Part shown: positions 47,437 to 58,400 of the stretch, in pieces | Layout of the letters: each line of letters opens with the position of its first letter | Position numbering within the stretch: the stretch's first letter is position 1 | NCBI GenBank assembly: GCA_040754075.1 | Contig: JBFMDH010000007.1 | Span: 229,581-293,580, forward strand | Reading direction: 5' to 3' | DNA: 64,000 bases | Origin: Acidobacteriota bacterium | GTDB lineage: Bacteria; Acidobacteriota; Blastocatellia; UBA7656 | Notes under the pieces: model-generated | Seen by the model: the letters and a program-made list of their open reading frames with translations, nothing else | Database searches by the model: none | Told to the model about the DNA's origin: nothing | Program-made: the position numbers and the translations under genes

Positions 47437-49327
47437 GGAGAACGACGGCAAAAGGCAAAAGGCAAAAGGCAAAAAGAGATTTGGTTCGCGGGGTTCAAAA
47501 AATATTCGAGCCAAACAGTTTTTAGCCTCTTGTATAACCCTCGGTTCATTACTGCCCATAGGGGTTTTGGCTCAGGATGAATGTGAAAATCGCAAACCGG
47601 AAGCCGGCAGCATTTTAGCGATGGCAAATGCGAAACCAAGATTTTCGCAGACGGTTCAGGATGTCCCGGCGCGCAATCCCCAGGCTTTACCGCCGATTGA
47701 ACGGGTTGGCGTCAATGTCAATGACCAGACGCCGATAACCCTTGATGAAGCGATTGCCCTGGCTTTAGCCAATAATAAAGACATCAACTCCTCGCGCATC
47801 GATGTTGAACTGGCGCGCTTTGATTTGAATGCCGCCAAAGGCGCATATGACCCGCGCATCGCCGCACAGTCGTATTACGAACATCGCGAAACCGCAACCG
47901 CATCGGCAATCAGCGGCAGTGCGAGCGGCAAAATCACCTCGACCGATCAAACCAATGTTGCAACTCTGAGCGGCAATACACCGCTTGCCGGTGGGGTTTA
48001 TCAAATCGATTTTTCATCATCGCGGCAAACCACAGACAACCTGTTCTCGTCGCTCAACCCGACATTGCCAACCGGCGTCACGCTGACTTATACCCAACCG
48101 TTGTTTAAAGGGTTAAGAACCGATGACAATCGCAGACGCATTGAAATCGCCAAGAAAAATTTATCGCTTACCGACTCGCAGTTTCGTCAACGCGCCATCG
48201 AAGTCATCACCCGCGTTCAACAGGCTTACTGGGACTTGGTTTTCGCGCTGAAAAATTTACAGGTGCAAAACGATGCGGTAAAACAGGCGCGCACCCAACT
48301 CGAAAGCAATCGTCGTCAGGTTGAACAAGGCACCCTTGCGCCGATTGATATTGTTTCGGCAGAAGCTCAACTTACCTTGTTCGAGCAGAATGTTTATATC
48401 GCGCAGGAAGGCGTCACCCGCGCCGAAAATACCTTAAAAAGTTTACTCTTGCCGGAACGCACGGCGACTTTGTGGTCGAAAGCTTTAGCGCCGACCACGC
48501 CTGTGAGCCTCGACCCGCCGCGAATTGAACTGGATGATGCGATTAAATTGGCGCTCGCCTCGCGCCCGGAATTAGACCAGGTCGCCAAAACCGCAGAGAT
48601 CAATCGGGTCAATCAGAAATTTTTCAGCGACCAGTTGAAACCCCAGATTGATTTGTTCGGCATTTACACTGCCGCAGGGCTTGCCGGCTCACTTGCCAAT
48701 CGCGGACCCAATCCCTTCACCGCAGGGACCCTGGCACTCACTGAACGAGTGAATGAAATCTCGAAAGTCCTCGGATTCACGCCGCTGCCGGTTAATAATT
48801 CATCGGGCGGAGTTCCCCAGGCGTTTATCGGCGGATACGGACAATCGCTCAATAATTTGTTTGGTTTTGATTTTCCGACGGTTCGCGTCGGTGTGCGGTT
48901 TTCCTTTCCCGTCGGCAATCGCACCGCCGAAGCCAACTACGGACGTTCGCTTGCCGAAGGGCGAAAGATTGAAAATCAACGCCAGCAAATCGAACAATCC
49001 ATCGAAGCCGAAGTTCGCAACACCTTGCAGGCGGTGCGTTCTGCGCAGGCGAGACTGGCATCGGCGGTGGCTTCGCGGGATGCCTCGGAAAAACAGTATG
49101 AGAGTGAACAACGAAAATTTCAGGCAGGACTTTCAACCGTCTTTCTGGTCTTGCAACGCCAGCAGGAATTGATTGCCGCGCGCGGTCGTGAAGTTCAGGC
49201 GCAGACCGATTTGAACAAAGCGATTGCCGAATTTCAACGCGCCACCGGTTCGACCTTCAAAGCCCACAACATCACGGTGAAAGCGGACAAAACCGCGCCG
49301 CAACTGGAACAACATAACCAGCCATAA
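47402..49327 (+). CDS. TolC-type outer membrane efflux protein with a repeat-encoded N-terminus
   Basis: 641 residues. The ATG at 47402 lies within the pump gene and has AAGGA upstream. The signal sequence h-region (FLASCITLGSLLPIGVLAQ) is preceded by about 40 basic residues, part of which (GKRQKAKGKK) is encoded by four GGCAAAA heptamers. Two OEP repeats follow (LDEAIALALANNKDINSSRIDVELARFDLNAAKG; LDDAIKLALASRPELDQVAK), forming the trans-periplasmic barrel. It is longer than E. coli TolC mainly by the N-terminus and loops. Last gene of the operon. A downstream start could remove the basic extension. Confidence 0.92.
   Translation: MLTKFQKHLETKENDGKRQKAKGKKRFGSRGSKNIRAKQFLASCITLGSLLPIGVLAQDECENRKPEAGSILAMANAKPRFSQTVQDVPARNPQALPPIERVGVNVNDQTPITLDEAIALALANNKDINSSRIDVELARFDLNAAKGAYDPRIAAQSYYEHRETATASAISGSASGKITSTDQTNVATLSGNTPLAGGVYQIDFSSSRQTTDNLFSSLNPTLPTGVTLTYTQPLFKGLRTDDNRRRIEIAKKNLSLTDSQFRQRAIEVITRVQQAYWDLVFALKNLQVQNDAVKQARTQLESNRRQVEQGTLAPIDIVSAEAQLTLFEQNVYIAQEGVTRAENTLKSLLLPERTATLWSKALAPTTPVSLDPPRIELDDAIKLALASRPELDQVAKTAEINRVNQKFFSDQLKPQIDLFGIYTAAGLAGSLANRGPNPFTAGTLALTERVNEISKVLGFTPLPVNNSSGGVPQAFIGGYGQSLNNLFGFDFPTVRVGVRFSFPVGNRTAEANYGRSLAEGRKIENQRQQIEQSIEAEVRNTLQAVRSAQARLASAVASRDASEKQYESEQRKFQAGLSTVFLVLQRQQELIAARGREVQAQTDLNKAIAEFQRATGSTFKAHNITVKADKTAPQLEQHNQP
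47447..47474. repeat. GGCAAAA heptamer repeat inside the tolC-like gene
   Basis: Four perfect GGCAAAA units. It encodes the basic segment before the signal peptide core, starting 45 bases after the ATG. Confidence 0.85.
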
Positions 49328-49347
49328 TCCAAGCGCATTAAATTCTC

Positions 49348-49437
49348 ATCAGGAGTACGGAACATCCGTACTCCTGATACAAACAGGCTCAGACCTGAAA
49401 CTGGCTACAGGAGTCAGTTTCAGGTCTGAGCCTGTTT
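49348..49437. terminator. Double terminator between the efflux operon and the giant gene
   Basis: First hairpin has perfect 14-bp arms (ATCAGGAGTACGGA with its complement) and a three-base loop. The second has 23-bp perfect arms starting AAACAGGCTCAGACC, ending in TTTTT on the plus strand. They separate convergent transcription units. Confidence 0.85.
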
Positions 49438-49462
49438 TTGCTGTCAGCGCTTTATCGCTGCC

Positions 49463-52400
49463 TCACTGACACAGACAGGAGTTGTTGCGGATGTCGCGGT
49501 CAGTAATGCTACAGCGCGTCGTTCCCGGCGGCGTCTGCATATACCCGGAACCACTGTTGGCGCTGCCATCCAATCTCACCAACACCCGGCGGTCTGTTGT
49601 ATTGTGCGTCAAGGTCCACAAGTTGCCCTGTTTCGTCACACTGCCCTTCCCTGTATAGACCGTTCCGCTACAACAGAAACGATAATCACCGGTGAAGGTA
49701 TTCCACAACAACACCGTTGTCGATGTCGAATCATCCTGTAAGCAGGCGTTGAACAGGCTAATAGTGAATGAGCAGGTTGCCGGATTGCCCACCGCATCAA
49801 TCGCCGTGCAAGTGACCGTCGTCACCCCCAGAGCGAAGGTTGAACCCGAAGGCGGGAGGCATGCCATTGTGACACCCGGACAATTATCACTCACGATTGG
49901 CGCGGGATAATTCACCACCGCCGTACTGTCTCCGGGTAAGGCAGTAACACGAGTTTGATTCGGTGGACAGCTAAGTTGCGGCGGCTGAGTGTCGTTGACT
50001 GTCACTGTAAAACTGCAACTCGGTCCGGCTGTCGTGCCGCAAGTTACGGTCGTCGTCCCTTTCGGGAAGAAGGTTCCGGAGGCGGGGCTGCAACTGACCG
50101 TGCCGCACCCTGCGGTCGCCGTCGGCGCAAAGGTGACAACTGCGCCACATTGATTCGGGTCGTTCTCCTTGATGATGTTTGCCGGACAACTGATAACGCA
50201 AGGCACTACCGTCACTGTGAATTGGCATTGCGCGGTGTTGCTGCTGGCATCGGTTACGGTGCAGGTTACGGTTGTTGTGCCAACGGCAAAACAGCTTCCC
50301 GATGGCGGGGTACAGACTACAGCGTTCGGCGGTAACGGGCAGTTATCTGCGCCCGCAGGCGTAGCGTAGGTGACGTTGACGCAACCCGAACCCGTTAGCA
50401 CGGTGAGACTGGCAGGACAATTGATCGTCGGATTCTGGGTGTCGTTGACAGTGATGGTAAAACTACAACTTGCCGGATTGCCCGCCGCATCCGCGACCGA
50501 ACAAGTCACCGTCGTCACCCCTTTCGCAAACGTCGAACCACTGGCGGGCACACAACTCACCGCCCCCACTCCCGAACAATTATCCGTAGCCTGCGGCGTC
50601 GTGTAAGTTACCACCGCCGAGCATTGCCCGGCTGTCGTTGGCACAGTGAGGTTCGCCGGACAAGCAATCGTCGGCGCTTGGGTGTCCGTCACCGTTACCG
50701 TGAAGCTGCACGAGGCAGGGTTGCCGCTTGCGTCTGTAACATTGCAGGTGACGGTGGTCGTGCCTTGCGCAAAGCTCGAACCCGATGCCGGAGTGCAACT
50801 GACCGCGCCGACCCCGGAACAATTATCGGTGGCGGTCGGCGGGGTGTAGGTGACGACTGCTGAACATTGTCCGGCAGTCGCCGGTTGGGTGAGGTTGGCA
50901 GGACAAGTGAGGGTTGGCGCTGTCGTGTCATTGACCGTCACCGTGAACGAACAACTTGTCGTGTTGCCGCTTGCATCGCTGACCGAGCAGTTGACCGTAG
51001 TAACACCTTTGTTGAACACCGAACCGGATGGCGGCGTGCAGGTCGGTGTGCCTATGCCTGGACAATTGTCGCTCGCGGTCGCGTTGGCATAGGTGACTAC
51101 GGCTGTACAAACGCCCGCGTCGGTTGACTGTGTCACATTCGCAGGGCAAGTGAGAGTTGGATTCTGCATATCGTTGACCGTGACTGTGAAACTGCACGAC
51201 GGTCCCGCTGTGGTGGAGCAGGTTACGGTTGTCACGCCTTTGCTGAACACCGAACCACTTGCCGGATTGCACGTAACCGTTCCGCAAGTCCCTGCTGTGG
51301 TGGGCGCTGAATAATTTACGACGGCGGTGCAGAGTCCGCTTGCCGTATTCACTGTCACGTTTGCCGGGCAGGTAATCGAACAGGTTGAACTGACGTTCAC
51401 GGTGAACCCGCAATTGGCTGTATTACCCGCAGCATCCGTAGCTGTGCAGGTCACTGTCGTCGTGCCAACAGAGAAGCTCGACCCCGATGCCGGATTGCAG
51501 GTGACGCTTGCGCCCGAACAGTTATCGCTCACCGTTGGCGCTGTGTAGGTGACGGTTGCAGAGCCTGAACCAGGGGCGCTCTCATTGACGTTGATGTTTG
51601 TTGGACAAGCGCCAATGATAGGCGCTTGCCCATCCACCACGCGCGCGGTGAAAGCATTGGCGAAGGTGTTGTTCGCGGCATCCGTCACCGTGCAATTGAC
51701 GGTTGTCACGCCAACGGTAAATGTCGTCCCTGATGCCGGAACGCAAACTACAGTGCCGCCCGCGCAGTTATCGGCAAAGTCTGGCGCTGTGTAATTGACG
51801 GTTGCCGAACACTGCCCTGTCGCATTCACCACAACGGGTTTGCATTTGCCAAAACTTCCGGCGTTGTAGATGCTTTGAATCTCCGCAGCCGACAACGCTC
51901 TGTCAAAGACTTCGACTTCATCTATCAAACCGTTGAAGAACAACTCGCCCGCGCGACCACCTATGGAAAACGGCACGTTCGAGCCTGCAAGGTTGCCGGT
52001 CTTGGCTGTGGAGCCAACCTCTGCGCCGTCGGCATAGACCTTTATCGTTGCGCCGTTATAGACCAGAGCGATATGCGTCCATTGATTGAGCGCCGGGACA
52101 ACGCCAGTGTTGACAGTGGTCTCTGTGCCACCGGCTTTGATGATGGCGGAGAGTTGCCCGGACTGATAAAGCAATACATAGTCGTTGGCGGCGTTTTGCG
52201 ACTTGCCTAAGTAGACCGCATCGGTACTTGCCGTCGGGCGAATCCAGCCATCGAGAGTCACTGCCGTACCTGTCAGATTGAGGCTCGCAGAATTGGGCGC
52301 GCTGACCAGTGTGGAACCGCTGAAGGAGAATGCCTGCCCGACCTTGCCGGTCGCAAACGCGCCGCCGCTTCCCTGGTTCGCGCCTTGAATATCATTGGCA

Positions 52401-55400
52401 TTGCCGTCGCCGGGCCACCACGAAATCATATTCGCCGGCGGCGTCACGCAACTCTGCGGATTCTCATTGTCGTTGACCGTCACCGTAAACGCACAACTCG
52501 GCCCGGTCTGCATCATGCAGGTCACCGTCGTCGTGCCTTTCGGGAAGACCGCGCCAGCGGCTGGCACACAACTCACAGTGCCGCACGAACCTGTAGCCAT
52601 AGGCAAACTGTAGTTGACCACAGCACTGCACAGCCCGGCATCGGTTGACACTGTGAGGTTCGCGCCGCAAGTGATCGTGCAAGGCGACACCGTCACCGTG
52701 AACGCGCATTGCGCGGTGTTGTTCGCGGTATCCGTAGCCGTGCAGGTAACTGTAGTCGTTCCCAGATTGAAGCAAGTCCCTGATGGCGGCACACAACTAA
52801 CCGTAGCTCCCGGACAATTATCGCTGACCGTTGGTGGCGTGTAGGTGACGCTGGCGCAACTACCGCCTGTCGTGGCATTGATATTAGCCGGACAGGCTCC
52901 CAAGGTCGGATTCTGGGTGTCATTGACAGTGATGGTAAACGAACAACTTGCCGGATTGCCCGCCGCATCCGCGACCGAACAAGTCACCGTCGTCACCCCT
53001 TTCGCAAACGTCGAACCACTGGCGGGCACACAACTCACCGCCCCCACTCCCGAACAATTATCCGTAGCCTGCGGCGTCGTGTAAGTTACCACCGCCGAGC
53101 ATTGCCCGGCTGTCGTTGGCACAGTGAGGTTCGCCGGACAAGCAATCGTCGGCGCTTGGGTGTCCGTCACCGTTACCGTGAAGCTGCACGAGGCAGGGTT
53201 GCCGCTTGCGTCTGTAACATTGCAGGTGACGGTGGTCGTGCCTTGCGCAAAGCTCGAACCCGATGCTGGAGTGCAACTGACCGCGCCGACCCCGGAACAA
53301 TTATCGGTGGCGGTCGGCGGGGTGTAGGTGACGACTGCTGAACATTGTCCGGCAGTCGCCGGTTGGGTGAGGTTGGCAGGGCAAGTGAGGGTTGGCGCTG
53401 TCGTGTCATTGACCGTCACCGTGAACGAACAGTTCGCCGTGTTGTTGCCGCCATCGGTCGCCGTGCAAGTCACCGTCGTCGTGCCTTGCGCAAAGGTCGA
53501 ACCTGATGCCGGTGAGCAAATCACGGTTGGCGTGCCGCAATTATCGCTAGCCGTCGGCGTTGTATAGGTCACCACCGCCGAACACTGTCCCGCGTCGGTT
53601 GCCTGCGTCACATTCGCTGGGCAAGTGATGGTCGGCGCTTGGGTGTCCGGCGTTACGGTTACCGTCAAGGTAGTCGTTGCAGTCGCGCCGCCGCCATCGG
53701 TTGCCGCCAATGTAAACGTGGCAGTCGTAGCGGCGCAACTGGCGCTGATGTTTGCCGTCACTGTGCCGTTGCTGTTGACGATGCCCGATACCGTCACGCC
53801 GTTTACGGTAGCCGATGCGCCGCCATTGACCGTCACCGTTACGCCTGCCGCGCCGCTCTCTGCATCGTTGACATTGGCGATGATTGAACTGGACGCAGAG
53901 GAGCCTTGCTGCCGACTCGCGCCAACCGCGCTGATCGTCGGCAGGGCGTTGATGATTACCGTGTAAGCCTTGCTGCCTGAACAGCCATTGGCATCGGTCG
54001 CGGTAATCGTGAAGTTGAACGTGCCACCAGCCGTAGGCGTGCCGCTCAAGCTTGCGGTCGCCGAAGGTCCCACCGATAAATTCACACCTGTAGGCAGTGT
54101 GCCTGTAAACGAATAGGTGTAATTGGTCGAAGACCCGCCACTCGGCGTGATGGTCTGGCTGTACCCTGTGCCTTGCGTGCCGTTCGGCAACGTCGCAGGA
54201 TTGATCGTGATGGTTGGGCAAGTGACCGTCAAAGTAAAGGTCACGTCGGTTGTGCCGCCCGCCCCGCCGCAGTTATCTACAGCGCGAATGGTGATGGTGT
54301 GCGCGCCGCCCGGCGTGGCATTGCTGATTGAAACTTGTCCTGTGCCGCTGTTGACAGAGATTGTGCCGGTGTAGGTCCCCTGATTTTGCAACGAGTACGA
54401 AGCAATCGAGCCGTTATCGGTTGCGGTTGCCGCATTGATGGTCGTCGAACTGCCAGCCGCAACCGAGGCGTTGTTATAAGTCAAAGTCGGAGTGCTGTTG
54501 TTCGTGACATTGACTTGCAGGTCGCCGGTGCCAGTCGAGATGCCGTCCGATACCTGGAAGCGCACTGTGCCGGTGGTGGCATTGCAATCCGCGCTCACCT
54601 GCGCAGTGATTGTCCCGTTCGTATTCGTGATGCCGGTGACAGTGATGCCCGTTGCGCTGCCGCCCGCAATCTGCGTCACGGTCAAACTACCGGCAGCCGT
54701 TTCGGCGTCTGAGACGTTGCCGACCGTCACCGCTGCGCCTGCCGGACTGCCTTGCTGTCGCGTGAGGGCTGACGCGGGGGTGAAGTTTGGCGCGCTGTTG
54801 GTGTTGGTCAACGAGAAATTGATGACCGTCGCGCCAGTCGCGCTTGCCGCCACGTTGTAGGGACCGCCGCTGTTGGCATTAGCGGTGACGGTTCCCGAAG
54901 TCGCCGCGCCGCTCGCAATCGTGGCGGGATTGCCTGCCACCGTGCAGCTTGCGCCGCTCGCGGGTGGGGTGAAAGTGACTTGCCCACCGTTGACTGGCTC
55001 GCTGTTGGCAGAAGTCACGGTCACGCTCAATGGACTGGCAAAGGCTGTGCCTGCCGTGGCGCTTTGATTGTTGCCGCTGGCAATCATCAACGTGAAGCCT
55101 TGCGATTCAAACGCGCCGATGTCCACGCTGCCGACGCGGGCGCTGCCGCGTTGATCGTTCGCCGGAGCGCCGCTCGACGTGCCTGCATTGATGGCAGGGC
55201 TGCCAGGCAGCAAGGCGTGCGTTGGCGTCGTGCCGCCATAACTGCCGAGCGCGGCGAGCAACGGGTCGAGCGGCGAGGCTCCTGTGCCGGTTTGATCTCC
55301 GGTCTGGTTAAAGCCTGTCGCCGAGCCGACGTTGCCGATGAAGTTGTGACCGCCGCCCGTAGTGGCGAACGAACCGGTCACATCCGGCACGGTCGTGTTG

Positions 55401-58400
55401 CTACTGTTGGCGGCAATGATCGAATTGAACACGGTCACTGTTCCCGACGCGCTTTGCCGGTACAGACCGCCTGCCCGGTTCATCCCCGCGGCAGTGTTAT
55501 TGGTGATGGTTGAGTTGATAATGGTCGCGGTGTTGATGCTCCAGATGCCGCCGCCGTTATTATCGCCGTTGTTCTTGGTATTGCCGGAGATGGTCGAATT
55601 GGTGACGGTCAACGTGCCGTTGTTGCTGATGCCGCCGCCGCCACCGCTGCCGCCGGTGAAGTTGCTAATATTGTTCGAGACGGCGCTGTTGATTACGTTC
55701 AAGGTATTACCAGCCAGATTGGCAATACCGCCGCCCAAGCTGTCGGCGGTGTTGCCGGTCACGACGCAAGCGGTCACGGTCAACGCGCTGGTGCCACTGT
55801 TGACGATACCGCCGCCCGCGCTGGTGGTACTTCCGCCGGTGATGGTCAGGCCGTTGAGCGAGACGGTCGCGCTGCTGATCTGAAAGACGCGACTCAGCCC
55901 GCTGCCTGAAATCGTCAACGTATCCGCGCCCGGTCCGTTGATGGTCATGCCTCGATTGATATTGAGTTGACCGTTCGTCAACGTGATGAGCGTGATGCCC
56001 CCCGCGAAGTTAATTTGGAGCGGCGCGCACGTCGTGAGGGCATTGGCATCTTCAATCGCGGCGCGCAACGTGCAGACGCCGCCCGCCGTCGCGCAGATGC
56101 CATCGCCTGGCATGGCGTCAGGTTCGTCGCCTGCGTTATTGACCGTAAAACTCGTCACGCAATTGACCGTCAGCGTGAAAGTCGCATCGGTCGTCGCGCC
56201 GCAATTGTCCGTCGCGCGAATCGTGATCGTATGCGCGCCCACAGGCGAGGGATTGCTGATCGAAGCCACGCCGGACGCATTGACCGAAATCGTGCCGGTA
56301 TAAGTGCCTTGCGACTGCACGGCATATGAAACGATGCTGCCATTGTCGCTCGCCGTCGTCGGCGGGTTGGTAATCGAACCGCCTGGATTGACTGAAGCCG
56401 CCCCGTAAACCAGCGTCGGCGCGCTGTTGGCTGTGACTGTGACATTCAAGGTTGCAGTCGCCGTTAAACTGCCGTCGCTGACCTGCAAGGTGAAGCTGGC
56501 ATTGGTAGCGGCGCAACTGGCAATGAGGTCCGCCGTGACCGTGCCGTTGGTGTTGACGATATTTGAAAGCGTCACGCCGTTTGACGGGTTGGCGCTGGTC
56601 ACGGTGACAATCAAGCTCCCCGCCGCCGTTTCCGTATCGCTGACCGTGGCGATTTGCGAATTGGAAATCGGCGAGCCTTGCTGTCTGGAAACGCCCGCTT
56701 GCGCGGTGATGCTGGGTGGGGCAATGACCGTAAAGCCGTTGCTTGTCCCAGTGTGACCGCTGCCGTCGTTGACGCTGATGGTTCTGCCTGTGCCCGCTGC
56801 CGATACGCTCACATTCTGCGCGCGCGCGCCCGCTGTGAAAGCTCCTGATGTCGTCGGGTTGATCGTCCCGGCGGTCGTACTTAAATTCACTGTGCTGACA
56901 AATCCGGTCACGGTGTTGTTGTTGGCGTCCTGCGCAGTAATGGTGATGTTGAACGCGATCCCTGTGGTCTGTTGAGCGATATTGCCAATCGCAAAATGAT
57001 GCACTGCGCCGGGGTTGACGGTGAAGGTGTTGCTCGTGCCTGTATGGCTGCTGCCGTCATCAACACTGATGGTCTTGCCGGTTCCAGATTGCGTGACGGT
57101 CACGCTTTCGGTGCGCGCGCCGCCGGTGAATGCTCCTGATGTGGTTGGCGTAATCGTTCCGGCAGTGGTGTTGAGATTCACTGTGCCGGTGAAACTCGTC
57201 ACCGTGTTGTTGTTGATGTCCTGTGCTGTCAACGCGATGTTGAATGCCGTGCCTGCGTTTTGCGGGCTGCTGATCGTGGCGATCGCAAAATGATGCAACG
57301 CGCCCGCGTTCACAGTGAAGCTATTGCTTGTGCCTGTATGCCCACTGCCATCATCAACAGAGATGGTCTTGCTTGCGCCCGCTTGCGTCACGGTCACGCT
57401 TTGATTAAGTGCGCCACTCGTAAAGGCGCTCGACGTGGTCGGGCTGATCGTCCCGGCGGTTGTGCTCAGGTTGACCGTGCCGGTGAAACTCGTCACCGTG
57501 TTGTTGTTCACATCCTGCGCCGTGAGCGCAATGCTAAACGGCGTACCGGCGGTCTGTGCGCTGATGTTGCCAATCGCGAAGTGATGCAGCGCTCCGGCAT
57601 TGACGGTGAAGGTGTTGCTCGTGCCGGTTTCAGTCCCGGCGGTGCGTGTGACGGTGATGGTTTTGCTCGCGCCCGCTTGGGTCACGGTCACGCTTTGCGT
57701 CCGTGTGCCGCTGGTGAATGCGCCTGAAGTCGTTGGGCTGATCGTTCCCGCCGTGGTGCTCAAGCTAACCGTGCTGGCGAAGCTGGTGACGGTGTTGTTG
57801 TTCGCATCCTGCGCGGTGAGCGAGATATTAAACGCAATGCCTGCGGTCTGCGTGCTGATCGCGCCAATTGCAAAGTGATCGAGCGCGCCCGCGTTCACAG
57901 TGAAAGTGTTGCTCGTGCCGCTGTGCCCACTGCCATCATTCACTGTGATGGTTTTACCCGTGCCTGACTGGGTCACGGTGACGCTCTGGGTGAGCGTGCC
58001 GTTGGTGAACGCGCCGGAGGTTGTCGGGCTGATTGAACCTGCGGTCGTGCTCAAATTGACTGTGCCGTTAAACCCAACCACTGTGTTATTCGAGGCATCC
58101 TGCGCGGTGATGGTGATGTTGAACGGCGTACCCGCCGTCTTCGCGCCGCTGATCGTGCCAATCGCGAAATGATCCAGCACCTGCGGGTTAATCGTCAGGG
58201 TATAATTGATCACACCGCCAATGCCCGTGTCATCCAGGGCGATCAGCGAAAACTGAAAAGTGCCGCTTTGAGTGGGCGTGCCGGACAAATCATGGTTTCC
58301 CGCATCGAAGGTCAGCCCTGCCGGTAAAGTCCCTGATAATATCCAGGTGGTGAAATTGTCACTGATGCCACCGGTGGCTGAAAAAGTCTGCGTTGGATAG

